In this document: positions 33,112-41,645 of the stretch, in pieces | How the letters are laid out: each line of letters starts with the position of its first letter | Numbering within the stretch: the first letter of the stretch is position 1 | Origin: Vibrio campbellii CAIM 519 = NBRC 15631 = ATCC 25920 | GTDB lineage: Bacteria > Pseudomonadota > Gammaproteobacteria > Enterobacterales > Vibrionaceae | DNA length: 64,000 nucleotides | NCBI RefSeq assembly: GCF_002163755.1 | Contig: NZ_CP015864.1 | Coordinates: forward strand, 1,612,001-1,676,000 | Direction of reading: 5' to 3' | Notes under the pieces: generated by a model | Databases searched by the model: none | Told to the model about the DNA's origin: nothing | What the model saw: the letters and a program-made list of their open reading frames with translations, nothing else | Made by a program: the position numbers and the translations under genes

Positions 33112-34680
33112 TTAACCTTGCTTACGGATTAGGTAGTCAAATGCGCCTAAGCTTGCTTTTGCACCTTCACCCATCGCAATGATGATCTGTTTGTAAGGAA
33201 CGGTTGTTGCGTCACCAGCTGCGAACACACCTTCTAGGCTAGTATCGCCACGGCTACCGACTTCAATTTCGCCGCGCTCAGATAGGGCTACTTCTGAATC
33301 TTTTAGCCATTCTGTGTTTGGTACTAGACCGATTTGAACAAAGATACCTGACAGTTCAATCTCTTTGATTTCATCTGTATTGCGGTCTTTGTACTTCAAG
33401 CTTGTTACGCGAGTACCGTCGCCTACTACTTCTGTTGTTTGCGCCATCGTGATGATGTCTACGTTTGGTAGTGAGTTCGCTTTGTCGATAAGCACTTGGT
33501 CAGCGCGAAGTACGTCTGCGAATTCAAGAACCGTTACGTGTTCTACGATACCAGCAAGGTCGATAGCAGCTTCGATGCCTGAGTTACCACCACCGATAAC
33601 TGCGGTTTTCTTGCCTTTGAACAGTGGACCGTCACAGTGTGGGCAGTACGCGACGCCTTTGTTGCGGTACTCTTGCTCACCCGGAACGTTCATTTCACGC
33701 CAGCGTGCACCTGGGCTTAAGATGACACTCTTACTCTTCAGCGTTGCGCCGCTTTCAAGTTGGATGTGAATCAAACCATCTTCTGTATGTGCTGCGCCCA
33801 TTAGCTTCTCAGCTTGTTGCTCAGTCACGACGTCTACATCGTATTCTTTTAGGTGTTCTGCTAGGTCAGTTGCTAGTTTTGGACCTTCAGTACGTTTTAC
33901 CGAAATGAAGTTCTCGATTGCCATGGTGTCCATAACCTGACCACCAAAACGCTTAGCAACAACGCCAGTACGAATACCTTTACGAGCGGCGTATAGAGCA
34001 GCTGCGCTACCACCAGGACCACCGCCGACAACAAGTACGTCGTATGGGTCTTTTTCGCTCAGTGCTTTCGCCGCTTTCTCGCTCGCGCCGTCATCCACTT
34101 TGTTTAGGATTTCAGTCAGAGACATACGACCTTGACCGAATAGCTCACCGTTCACGAATACACTTGGTACAGCCATGATGTCGCGTTGTTTCACTTCATC
34201 TTGGAACAAACCACCGTCGATCATGGTTGCTTTTACTTTCGGGTTGATCGCCGCCATCATGTTGAACGCTTGAACCACGTCCGGACAGTTTTGACACGAC
34301 AGTGAAATGAAGATTTCTACGTCTAGATCTTTGTCTAGTGCTGCGATTTGCTCAATCACTTCTGGTTCTAGTTTGATTGGGTGTCCGCCAGAATGAAGCA
34401 GAGCCAATACTAGAGAGGTAAATTCGTGACCCATTGGCAAGCCTGCAAAGCGTAGTGCCGTGCCTTTTGCTGGGTTAGTTACCGCCATCACTGGTTTACG
34501 TGCGCTTGCGTTGTCGTCACGTTCAACGGTGATTAGGTCGCTCATCTCTGCGATTTGGTTCGCTAGAGACAAAAAGTCATTCGATGCTTTGCTTTCATCT
34601 AGACTAACCACTAAACGAACTTCTTCTTTTACATTAGCCAGATATTGTTTGAGTTGTTGTTGGATCGCTTGGTCTAACAT
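33112..34680 (-). CDS. ahpF: Alkyl hydroperoxide reductase subunit F
   Basis: The 522-aa flavoprotein has the full AhpF layout: two tandem thioredoxin-like folds at the N-terminus with one active CxxC (SLSCQNCPDV, about residue 129), an FAD site (VVGGGPGGSAAALYAARKG, about 217), a second redox pair (YCPHCDGPLF, about 346) and a C-terminal FAD segment (GVFAAGDATTVPYKQ). It passes electrons from NADH to AhpC. It lies downstream of ahpC, separated by 172 bp that include a strong hairpin. Confidence 0.95.
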   Translation of the reverse strand: MLDQAIQQQLKQYLANVKEEVRLVVSLDESKASNDFLSLANQIAEMSDLITVERDDNASARKPVMAVTNPAKGTALRFAGLPMGHEFTSLVLALLHSGGHPIKLEPEVIEQIAALDKDLDVEIFISLSCQNCPDVVQAFNMMAAINPKVKATMIDGGLFQDEVKQRDIMAVPSVFVNGELFGQGRMSLTEILNKVDDGASEKAAKALSEKDPYDVLVVGGGPGGSAAALYAARKGIRTGVVAKRFGGQVMDTMAIENFISVKRTEGPKLATDLAEHLKEYDVDVVTEQQAEKLMGAAHTEDGLIHIQLESGATLKSKSVILSPGARWREMNVPGEQEYRNKGVAYCPHCDGPLFKGKKTAVIGGGNSGIEAAIDLAGIVEHVTVLEFADVLRADQVLIDKANSLPNVDIITMAQTTEVVGDGTRVTSLKYKDRNTDEIKEIELSGIFVQIGLVPNTEWLKDSEVALSERGEIEVGSRGDTSLEGVFAAGDATTVPYKQIIIAMGEGAKASLGAFDYLIRKQG

Positions 34681-34797
34681 AGTTGTTACTACCTTAATTA
34701 AAACTAAAAAGTGGTTACTGTAGATAAAACCTGAGGGGGAGAGAGCAAATCAGGCAGAAGGTCGTCAAGGTATCTAACCTGAAGTGCTCTCTAATTC

Positions 34798-34838
34798 AGT
34801 TCTAATCAGAAAAAGGAAATCGGGAACTGATTAGAACT
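34798..34838 (-). other. Intercistronic hairpin between ahpC and ahpF
   Basis: AGTTCTAATCAG / CTGATTAGAACT is a perfect 12-bp stem with a 17-base loop that contains a run of five T on the complement strand. No T-tract follows the stem, so it is more likely a processing or partial-termination point giving more ahpC than ahpF mRNA. Confidence 0.6.
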
Positions 34839-34852
34839 TAAATTTCAGTGGC

Positions 34853-35410
34853 TTAGATTTTGCCAACTAGGTCTAGTGATGGAGCTAGTGTCTCTTCACC
34901 TTCTTTCCATTTCGCTGGGCAAACTTCGCCTGGGTGCGCTGCTACGTATTGAGCTGCTTTCACTTTGCGCAGTAGGTCTTCTGCGTCACGACCGATACCT
35001 TCAGCAGTGATTTCCATTGCTTGGATAGTACCTTCTGGGTCGATTAGGAACGTTGCACGGTCAGCAAGACCTTGACCTTCACGCATCACACCGAAGTTGT
35101 TTGTGATGTTGCCTGTTTGGTCGCCAAGCATGTAGTACTGAATCTTACCGATTGTGTCTGAGCTGTCGTGCCATGCTTTGTGAGTGAAGTGTGTGTCAGT
35201 TGATACTGAGTAAACTTCTACGCCACGTTTTTGTAGCTCTTCGTAGTGGTCTGCTAGGTCGCCAAGTTCTGTTGGACATACAAACGTAAAGTCTGCTGGG
35301 TAGAAGAAGAATACTGCCCATTTACCTAGAACGTCTTGTTCTGTTACTTCAACGAATTCGCCGTTTTTGTACGCTGTAGCTGCAAATGGTTTGATTTGAG
35401 TATTAATCAT
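34853..35410 (-). CDS. ahpC: Alkyl hydroperoxide reductase subunit C (peroxiredoxin)
   Basis: This 185-aa typical 2-Cys peroxiredoxin has the peroxidatic Cys in FVCPTELGDL (about residue 46) and the resolving Cys in EVCPAKWKEG (about 165). The GGLG/YF-type motifs of sensitive AhpC proteins appear as DRATFLIDPEG and the C-terminal tail. It reduces hydrogen peroxide, organic peroxides and peroxynitrite, and is recycled by AhpF. AAAGGAAAG precedes the ATG. A well-formed OxyR site lies about 85-120 bp upstream. Confidence 0.95.
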   Translation of the reverse strand: MINTQIKPFAATAYKNGEFVEVTEQDVLGKWAVFFFYPADFTFVCPTELGDLADHYEELQKRGVEVYSVSTDTHFTHKAWHDSSDTIGKIQYYMLGDQTGNITNNFGVMREGQGLADRATFLIDPEGTIQAMEITAEGIGRDAEDLLRKVKAAQYVAAHPGEVCPAKWKEGEETLAPSLDLVGKI

Positions 35411-35492
35411 AATTTACTTTCCTTTGAATGTTTTAAGCTGAGCTGTTGTTGCTTTCGGAAAGTATATTCTCACCGGAGTGTGTTTAAGGAAA

Positions 35493-35529
35493 ATCGCTTG
35501 TAACTATCCTATTGATAGCCATTTCCTAT
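35493..35529. promoter_or_regulatory. OxyR binding site upstream of ahpC
   Basis: On the complement strand, ATAG-N7-CTAT-N7-ATAG-N7-CGAT occurs here. That is the four-tetrad OxyR pattern at the correct 11-bp phase with 15 of 16 tetrad bases matching. It ends about 83 bp before the ahpC start, and a TATACT -10 candidate lies at 35461-35466, with the site just upstream of the -35 zone as expected for OxyR activation. Confidence 0.75.
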
Positions 35530-35650
35530 TTCACTTGATAGGGAAATCCGATGTAAGCGAGTTTGCTTTGATAGGTTTTATTGAAGATGAAGGCAGATTA
35601 GCAATAGAGAATATCGATGATTACTTTGAGTCGATATTCTAGCTAAGATC

Positions 35651-35680
35651 GAAAGAGCCTGCATCTCGGCAGGCTCTTTC
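35651..35680 (-). terminator. Terminator after ohrR
   Basis: GAAAGAGCCTGC / GCAGGCTCTTTC, perfect 12-bp stem with an ATCTCG loop, about 35 nt past the ohrR stop. T-tract is short (CTTTCG). Confidence 0.7.
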
Positions 35681-35715
35681 TAATAGGAAGTGGGGAAGTG
35701 GATGCTTCTATCTTG

Positions 35716-36174
35716 TTAGCTCAGATTGTCGAGCACTTTGCCACACAACTTCTTAAGCATGATCATTTCATCCAGCTCTAAGGTTATTTTGCACATCATG
35801 GCGTTTGGCACTGACTTAGCTTGTTCTTTAAGGTCACGACCTTGTTCTGTTAGGTTGAGTACGCGAACGCGCTCATCGGTCTCACTGCGCCCACGTTCTA
35901 CATAGCCTTTTGCTTCTAAGCGTTTAAGCAGCGGCGTGAGTGTGCCTGAGTCCAAATGCAGTTGTGACCCCAATTCTTTTACGCTGGCACCGTCTTTCTC
36001 CCACAGCACCATCATCACCAAGTACTGAGAATAAGTCAGATCAAGCTTGTCCAACAACGGGCGGTAAGCTCGAATCACCGCATTCGCTGCGCTATAGAGA
36101 GGGAAGCAAATTTGGTTTTCGAGTAAGAGTTTATCGTCGTCGGTCATGATGTTGTCGGTGTGACACTGGCTCAT
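35716..36174 (-). CDS. ohrR: OhrR-type MarR family peroxide-sensing repressor
   Basis: The 152-aa winged-helix protein has the OhrR N-terminal ENQICFPLYSAANAVIRAY segment with the single redox-sensing Cys (about residue 22 of this frame) and the MarR DNA-binding region (SQYLVMMVLWEKDGASVKELGSQLHLDSGTLTPLLKRLEAKG, cited only by position about 57-98). Oxidation of that Cys by organic peroxide releases the repressor. It is divergent from ohr, 130 bp apart, its usual target. An internal ATG at residue 10 could also be the start. Confidence 0.87.
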   Translation of the reverse strand: MSQCHTDNIMTDDDKLLLENQICFPLYSAANAVIRAYRPLLDKLDLTYSQYLVMMVLWEKDGASVKELGSQLHLDSGTLTPLLKRLEAKGYVERGRSETDERVRVLNLTEQGRDLKEQAKSVPNAMMCKITLELDEMIMLKKLCGKVLDNLS

Positions 36175-36304
36175 TGGCGTTGCCTAGCTATCCATGGAAA
36201 AAAACATAATAAATTGTGCGCAATATAGTTGCAACGATCTTTAATTCGATATAAGGTTGTTGGCAATTAGATAGCGCGCAACTTAAATTGAAAAGGAAAT
36301 TAGT
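36175..36304. promoter_or_regulatory. Divergent ohrR/ohr promoter with candidate OhrR sites
   Basis: ATTGTGCGCAAT near 36215 and ATAGCGCGCAACT near 36270 are short, partly symmetric GCGC-centred sequences of similar form on either side of the region. They are plausible OhrR operators; no consensus for this genus is known to me, so assignment is tentative. Confidence 0.4.
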
Positions 36305-36727
36305 ATGACTACAATCTATAAAACTCAGGCTACCGCATTGGCTGGTCGCAATGGTCAAGTAAAAACAAATGATGGCCTTCTAGAGTTAGAACTGTCTTAC
36401 CCTAAAGAGATGGGCGGTACTGGTTCGGCGACAAACCCAGAACAACTTTTCGCGGCGGGCTATTCTGCATGCTTTTCTAGTGCGATTCAGCATGTAGCAC
36501 GTGAAGGTCAAATGGATATAGAGCCAGCTCCCGTAACTGCAGAAGTAGGTATTGGACCGAATGATGACGGTGGATTTGCACTGACGGTTGGTCTAGCGGT
36601 AGAGTTAGATATGCCACAAGAACAAGCGCTAGAGCTCACTCGTCGCGCGCATCAAGTGTGCCCATACTCAAATGCAGTTCGTGGCAACATTGACGTAGTA
36701 GTCACTGTAAACGGTGAAGCGATTTAA
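36305..36727 (+). CDS. ohr: Organic hydroperoxide resistance protein Ohr
   Basis: This 140-aa OsmC-superfamily peroxidase has NPEQLFAAGYSACFSSAI with the peroxidatic Cys (about residue 59) and RRAHQVCPYSNAVRGN with the resolving Cys (about 123). It detoxifies organic hydroperoxides as a homodimer with lipoyl-dependent recycling. The AAAAGGAAATT upstream is a good ribosome-binding site, and a strong terminator follows. The ohrR/ohr pair next to ahpCF makes this a peroxide-defence cluster. Confidence 0.92.
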   Translation: MTTIYKTQATALAGRNGQVKTNDGLLELELSYPKEMGGTGSATNPEQLFAAGYSACFSSAIQHVAREGQMDIEPAPVTAEVGIGPNDDGGFALTVGLAVELDMPQEQALELTRRAHQVCPYSNAVRGNIDVVVTVNGEAI

Positions 36728-36755
36728 GCGGTTTTAACCACGTCACAAAGATAAG

Positions 36756-36783
36756 AAAGCCTGCAAGTTTGCAGGCTTTTTTT
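36756..36783 (+). terminator. Terminator after ohr
   Basis: AAAGCCTGCAA / TTGCAGGCTTT followed by TTTTTTG. Confidence 0.87.
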
Positions 36784-36805
36784 GATTGGTATGAGTCGAG
36801 AATTC

Positions 36806-37903
36806 TTAACGCGACTCTAGCGGGTAAGAGCGGTAGCTCCACATGCCGTAGGTACGCAGTGCATCGCGGTAGATACCAAGCAGTTCGCCATCGCTGGCTT
36901 TGGTTAAGTCTTTCAGTGGCTTGTCTGGGTAGCTTACGGTGTCGAAAGTGATGTCTTGCGGACCAGTTTGCCAACTTGCAATTTCAAACAAGGTTTGACC
37001 ACGGCGCACGTGGCTCGCTGAGCTGATGATGGTCGCGTGTTTGATGTTATGACGCGCCAATGCGTAGCTGCTGAATAGGGCGTTACCTACCGTGCTGGTG
37101 GCGTAGTTTTCTTCAATGATGCGATCTTTGCTGATGCCTTTTTTAATCAGCCAATCCGCCATTAACTTGCCTTCGGTTTTGTGGTTCTTCGGTACACCAC
37201 CCGTCAATACGATCAACGCGTCTGGGTTTGCTTTCGCCATGGCTAGCGTGGTTTCCAAACGCTCAACTAAGATCTGGTGCATAGAACCATCTGGGTTCAG
37301 CGCGTATCCCAGCGTGACGATTGCGCCTTTGTCATCCAATTTGTCTTTGTCGGCTTTTTCTTTCAGCGGCGTTGCAAGTACGCGGTCTACGGTGTCGAAG
37401 ATGCGTTGGATGTCTGCGGCTTTACCTGCATTGAGCTTAGTGAGCGTCGCCATGTGTTTCGCTGATTCCGCTTGGTTGCCATCAAAGCGTTGCCATACCG
37501 CTAAGTAAGCGTGTAAATCCACATCGTCTGGCGCAACAGAAAGGGCTTGTTCGAACAGTTCAATCGCGCGATCTGCATTCTTGTTGTAGATCTGCGCGTT
37601 TGCTGCAGAAATCAGTAGATCAGTGCGGTACGGCTCAAGTTTGTACGCTTCTAATAAGCGGTCGGTAACAATCTCCATGTTGCTCGGCATTTTGGCGGTA
37701 AAACCCGCATGCGAGATACGCGCAGGGGATTTGAATGCCTGTACGGCGTCGTTGAGAAGTTGGTCGACAACCTGACGTTTAGTAACGATCTGTGAGTAGT
37801 CGGCGGAAGATTGGACAGCAGCATCGTTAGCCGCGATAGAGTATGGGGCAGCCGTCAGCGTAATCACGCTACCAAGAGCAATGGCAAGTAAGTTCTTCTT
37901 CAT
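36806..37903 (-). CDS. Exported YdcF-like (DUF218) protein with TPR-like N-terminus
   Basis: This 365-aa protein has a signal peptide (MKKNLLAIALGSVITLTAAP), a TPR-like helical part (about residues 80-160; ISAANAQIYNKNADRAIELFEQAL) and a DUF218/YdcF domain (about 192-350) with the motifs IVTLGYALNPDG, IVLTGGVPKNHKTEG and ENYATSTVGNALFSS. DUF218 proteins include ElyC and SanA, linked to envelope and peptidoglycan maintenance; no enzyme activity is firmly known. Probably periplasmic. Convergent with ohr. Confidence 0.75.
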   Translation of the reverse strand: MKKNLLAIALGSVITLTAAPYSIAANDAAVQSSADYSQIVTKRQVVDQLLNDAVQAFKSPARISHAGFTAKMPSNMEIVTDRLLEAYKLEPYRTDLLISAANAQIYNKNADRAIELFEQALSVAPDDVDLHAYLAVWQRFDGNQAESAKHMATLTKLNAGKAADIQRIFDTVDRVLATPLKEKADKDKLDDKGAIVTLGYALNPDGSMHQILVERLETTLAMAKANPDALIVLTGGVPKNHKTEGKLMADWLIKKGISKDRIIEENYATSTVGNALFSSYALARHNIKHATIISSASHVRRGQTLFEIASWQTGPQDITFDTVSYPDKPLKDLTKASDGELLGIYRDALRTYGMWSYRSYPLESR

Positions 37904-38176
37904 GGGGTATCCTATAGGTGCTGTATTACCTAGTGTTTCGCGTTTTTATAGTTCGAACAAAGTCGATGGATGGGGCCAGTCTAGGTCCGGTTCATGAATA
38001 ATCTGTGAAATGAATCCCAACTCAACCGAGTGATTAAATACGTAAGGTCAAAACGCGAAGTAGGATCACGAAAATGACGATGTATTAATTTGTGTTCTAA
38101 GTATCTGGGTTAAAAGATAAACAGCGTTAGGGGGATGTTTGAATGAGTAAGCGTGTGAGTGGGAGGTCATCCCAAC

Positions 38177-38220
38177 AAAAAAGGTCGTTAACCCACATGT
38201 TCGGGCTAACGGCCTTTTCT
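38177..38220 (-). terminator. Terminator after the DUF2999 gene
   Basis: AAAAGGTCGTTA / TAACGGCCTTTT-type stem with inner CCC/GGG pairing; the complement strand continues TTTTTTG. Confidence 0.75.
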
Positions 38221-38245
38221 ATATTCAGCGCTAAATGGCAAAGGC

Positions 38246-38512
38246 TTAGTTGCCTTGGTTTTGGCTTTGAAGCTTCTCTTTTGCTTCTTCAACCTTTGAG
38301 AAATCCAATCCCAATTCGTCTACTGCTTCTTTGATTAGCGCAGGGTTTTGCATCACTTGCGCCATCAGCATTTGTAGCTTGTCTTGTGGCAAGCCTAGTT
38401 GGCTGATTGTTGCCATTGCCGCTAGAGGGTTTTGCGTCAGAGTCTGAAAAATCTCGTTGATTTGCTCATCGCTGATGTTGTTCTCTTTTAGCAGCGCAAT
38501 AATCGGGTTCAT
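38246..38512 (-). CDS. DUF2999 family protein
   Basis: The 88-aa helical protein begins MNPIIALLKENNISDEQINEIFQ and matches the small gammaproteobacterial DUF2999 family in length and sequence pattern (LTQNPLAAMATI, LPQDKLQMLMAQVMQNP). It is acidic, cytoplasmic and all-helical. Function unknown. AAAGGAAATGCG precedes the start and a terminator follows, so it is a single-gene unit. Confidence 0.75.
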   Translation of the reverse strand: MNPIIALLKENNISDEQINEIFQTLTQNPLAAMATISQLGLPQDKLQMLMAQVMQNPALIKEAVDELGLDFSKVEEAKEKLQSQNQGN

Positions 38513-38810
38513 CGCATTTCCTTTTAATCACAGAATGAAATAGAACCCGAGTTTATCACTGTCGGGTTTATTGATGGTAGCCATAAAAAGTAAATGGTGC
38601 GTGCAATCCTAAGTACCTCATCCTCGGGAGTAAAACTGCATGTTGTGGATAATAATTGGTCATATTCTGAAAGAATATCACATAAATTTAACAATCAGAT
38701 AACAATCTGGTTACACCGCTCAATTCCATTTTTTTCTAATTGCGCATGGTTGCATATTGGGTTTAGTTTTGAATCGTAAGTCTATGTGTAACAACTAATA
38801 AGGAATATTA

Positions 38811-40163
38811 ATGATGAGAACATTGACAATTGCCACCCTGTTGTGGGCAATGACGTTCCAAGCACTAGCTACTTCTGTCTACTACATAAACCGCACGGAT
38901 GAACCTGTCCGCATCTACTTTAGAGCAGAAGCGACGGCTCCAATTGAAAACGGCAACCAATACCGTTTAACCTCACAGCAAATTATCATACCCGCCTATC
39001 AACGAGTTAAGGTTGCTAACTTTAATCGCTATTACGGGATAGTCAACGGTGCAACCTATGACTATTTTATGCATGTTGAACGTGCAAACGGTTCGGGAGG
39101 ATGGATAGAGGAAACCGGTACACCGGTTGCGCAATTGCGTCTAGTTGGCCATGGGGCTGGTACCACGCTTTCCTACGGGTATGAGAGGTTCGTTTTAAAA
39201 ACGGATTATAATCCCTACGTGACCACTCTTAACCGCGGTGACGGTAGTCATACTGAGTTCGGAGTAAAAGCGGTTTATACCTCTGGCTTTGATGACGTTG
39301 AGTTTGTGATTGCTGACCATGATATTGCCGACATGGAGTACCGAGATCATGTGCTGACGGTTGCTACTTATAACCTATGGATGATTCCTTCTGTCTCTTC
39401 AGACATTGATGCTCGTGCTGCTCTGATGGAACACAGTTTGTCCGGCTATGATGTTTTGGTCTTACAGGAAGCGTTTTCGAGCGCGAGAGATCCAATGTTT
39501 GACGCTTTAGAGCTGGAATACCCTTACCAAACCGATGTCGTCGGTGGTGATAGCGCTGCACTTTATGATGGTGGTGTTGTTACGTTAAGTCGCTACCCAA
39601 TTTTAGAGACGGATGCTTTGGTGTTTGATCACTGCTCTGGGACAGATTGTTATGCTGATAAAGGAATTGTTTACACTAAAATCGATAAAAATGGTCAGAT
39701 ATACCATATTTTCAATACACACCTAGCTTCGTTTAATACAAGTGCCGCAAAAAGATTACGTCGCTTGCAGCTTGGGTTATTACGGACTTTTATGTTGACT
39801 AAACAAATACCAGCCGACGAGGCAGTAATTTACGCAGGTGACTTTAACATCGATAAAAATAGCGATTTTATGGAGTACTTGCTTATGTTGGCTACGCTTG
39901 AGGTCGATCCGCCTACTTACCTAGGTTATCGAGAAGCAACATTTGATCCGAGTATAAACTCATACGCGTCTGCTAAATATTCTGGTGGCTCCCAATCTGA
40001 ATACCTCGACTATGTACTCGTTAGTTCAGAGCACCGCAGAGCCTTTGAAAATACGAATACGGTTAAGTTGAGACAGCGGGTGAGCGAAGAGACGTGGGGT
40101 GAGTGGCATTTGTCAGATCACTTCAGTGTTGAGGGCCAATTCGTCTTTGATGAACGTGAATAA
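38811..40163 (+). CDS. Secreted sphingomyelinase C-like phosphodiesterase
   Basis: The 450-aa precursor has a signal peptide (about 1-21), an N-terminal beta-rich domain (about 22-170) and an endonuclease/exonuclease/phosphatase-fold catalytic domain (about 180-445). Neutral sphingomyelinase residues are all present: Asn188 (ATYNLW), Glu220 (LQEAF), His304 (NTHLA), Asp344/Asn346 (AGDFNID) and Asp436/His437 (LSDHF). The Cys275/Cys280 pair in CSGTDCYADKG is typical of sphingomyelinase C. It should cleave sphingomyelin to ceramide and phosphocholine and could be a hemolysin; activity is inferred. RBS AAGGA is upstream of ATG ATG. Confidence 0.8.
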   Translation: MMRTLTIATLLWAMTFQALATSVYYINRTDEPVRIYFRAEATAPIENGNQYRLTSQQIIIPAYQRVKVANFNRYYGIVNGATYDYFMHVERANGSGGWIEETGTPVAQLRLVGHGAGTTLSYGYERFVLKTDYNPYVTTLNRGDGSHTEFGVKAVYTSGFDDVEFVIADHDIADMEYRDHVLTVATYNLWMIPSVSSDIDARAALMEHSLSGYDVLVLQEAFSSARDPMFDALELEYPYQTDVVGGDSAALYDGGVVTLSRYPILETDALVFDHCSGTDCYADKGIVYTKIDKNGQIYHIFNTHLASFNTSAAKRLRRLQLGLLRTFMLTKQIPADEAVIYAGDFNIDKNSDFMEYLLMLATLEVDPPTYLGYREATFDPSINSYASAKYSGGSQSEYLDYVLVSSEHRRAFENTNTVKLRQRVSEETWGEWHLSDHFSVEGQFVFDERE

Positions 40164-40182
40164 GTCGTTTTTTTAATCTATC

Positions 40183-40209
40183 CGGGCCTACAGCAAGTCT
40201 ATAGGCCCG
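40183..40209. terminator. Hairpin between convergent sphingomyelinase and MATE genes
   Basis: CGGGCCTA / TAGGCCCG stem; T-rich but interrupted on the + side (GATTTATTTA). Probably a terminator for both genes. Confidence 0.6.
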
Positions 40210-40221
40210 ATTTATTTAATA

Positions 40222-41559
40222 TCAAGAATAGGCGGGTAAAAGGGCTTTACGTTTGTAGTTTAGCAACATGCTCAAACTGATCATCGCGGTGAGCGATTCT
40301 GCAAAGACAATGCTTGCCCAAATGCCGTTTTGCGGGAAGAGTTTAGGCAGTAACAATACACCTAGCGCAACAAACACAAACCCTCGACATAAGGAAATAA
40401 GCGTCGCTTGTTTTGGCTTGTCAATGGCTTGGAACAGGTTGGCAATCACCATGTTTAACCCCATCAAAGGGACGCCGAAGAAGTAGAACGTCAATGCGGT
40501 TGCGGCGATTGGGATTAAGTCATTCGCATTACCTAAGTAAATCGAGGCAATCAGTGGCGCCGACAGCCAGATACCTAACAGAAAGACCGTACCGCTGCCC
40601 ATGGCTGCTTTTACCCCCAGTGTTAGAGTCTCGTCAATGCGTTCTGGTCGTCTTGCTCCGTGATTAAAGCTGAGGATTGGCTGACATGCTTGTGCGATGC
40701 CTACCATGACAAATAGGGCAAATATACCAACGTTTGTGGTCAAACCGTAGGCGATAATGTAGCCCTCACCAAACTGGTTTAGTAGGACATAATTGAACAA
40801 AATAATGGTCATTGCTGATGTGAGTTCAAGAAAGAAAGTAGGTGTACCTATACTTAAAATGTCTTTCGCTTTACTTAATCCGATGCCTTTTAAATTAAGC
40901 CTCAACGTGCCTTTCTCTCTGGCGAGATGAGTGATCAAAATTAATGCAATTAGTGTTTGTGCGACTGCAGTTCCATAGGCTGCCCCTGCCATTCCCATGT
41001 CCATTTCCATGATGAAAAAATAGTCGCATGCTAGGTTAGCTATCGCACCAAAAGACATGGCATAAGTGGCCAGTTTAGGGTTTGTATCGTTGCGTACAAA
41101 GCAGGATAGAACCCAAGCGAGTGAGTAGACGACGAAAAAAGGTAGCATTGCAGACATATAATCGTGAGCATGTTTCGCTATAGAGCCTGTGGCTCCAATT
41201 GATGCAATGATTTGATCGAGCCAGGCTATGCCAACTCCAACCGTTATGCTCGAAAGGAGCGCTGTGAGCAAGATTGATTGACTAAACCAGATTTGGCTGG
41301 CTCTGGATTTTCCTTTGCCAATTTCTATCGACATTTTGGCGGCGCCACCAACCCCAACCATCATTGCAATGGCGGTAAAAATGGAGAATGGCGCAACAAT
41401 TAATGCCATTGCCCCAACTCCTTCGGAGCCGATTCCCATCCCGACGATGAGTGTATCGCCCATGATGAACAAGGATTTTATTAACATGCCAGTAAGCGCT
41501 GGCCATAGATACTGATAAAAGGATTTTGAAATAGGATCAGTGTTTAGGTTGATAGCCAT
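40222..41559 (-). CDS. MATE family efflux transporter
   Basis: This 445-aa, 12-helix protein belongs to the MatE fold, seen from the two internally related halves, each with hydrophobic helices and small conserved motifs (GMGIGSEGVGAMALIVAP in half one, VMVGIAQACQPILSFNHGARRPER in half two). The latter resembles the DinF/NorM family. It exports cationic drugs or metabolites with sodium or protons. An AraC-type gene lies upstream on the same strand, with a terminator-like hairpin in between. Confidence 0.88.
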   Translation of the reverse strand: MAINLNTDPISKSFYQYLWPALTGMLIKSLFIMGDTLIVGMGIGSEGVGAMALIVAPFSIFTAIAMMVGVGGAAKMSIEIGKGKSRASQIWFSQSILLTALLSSITVGVGIAWLDQIIASIGATGSIAKHAHDYMSAMLPFFVVYSLAWVLSCFVRNDTNPKLATYAMSFGAIANLACDYFFIMEMDMGMAGAAYGTAVAQTLIALILITHLAREKGTLRLNLKGIGLSKAKDILSIGTPTFFLELTSAMTIILFNYVLLNQFGEGYIIAYGLTTNVGIFALFVMVGIAQACQPILSFNHGARRPERIDETLTLGVKAAMGSGTVFLLGIWLSAPLIASIYLGNANDLIPIAATALTFYFFGVPLMGLNMVIANLFQAIDKPKQATLISLCRGFVFVALGVLLLPKLFPQNGIWASIVFAESLTAMISLSMLLNYKRKALLPAYS

Positions 41560-41567
41560 GGAATAGA

Positions 41568-41606
41568 AAAATACCCGAATGTGATAAATTTATTTTCGGG
41601 TATTAT
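41568..41606 (-). terminator. Terminator after the AraC gene, within the MATE leader
   Basis: AATACCCGAA / TTCGGGTATT stem followed on the complement strand by TTTTCTATTC. It lies in the 86-bp gap between the AraC stop and the MATE start, so MATE either has its own promoter or is attenuated. Confidence 0.65.
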
Positions 41607-41645
41607 TGGTACATTTAAACGTGGATAAAAGGGATTATCCGCCCT

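Noticed and set aside
32070..33182. Reading frames inside the 308-bp repeats and beside ahpF
   Set aside because: They follow the repeat unit exactly, lack ribosome-binding sites, and their proteins only mirror the repeated DNA.
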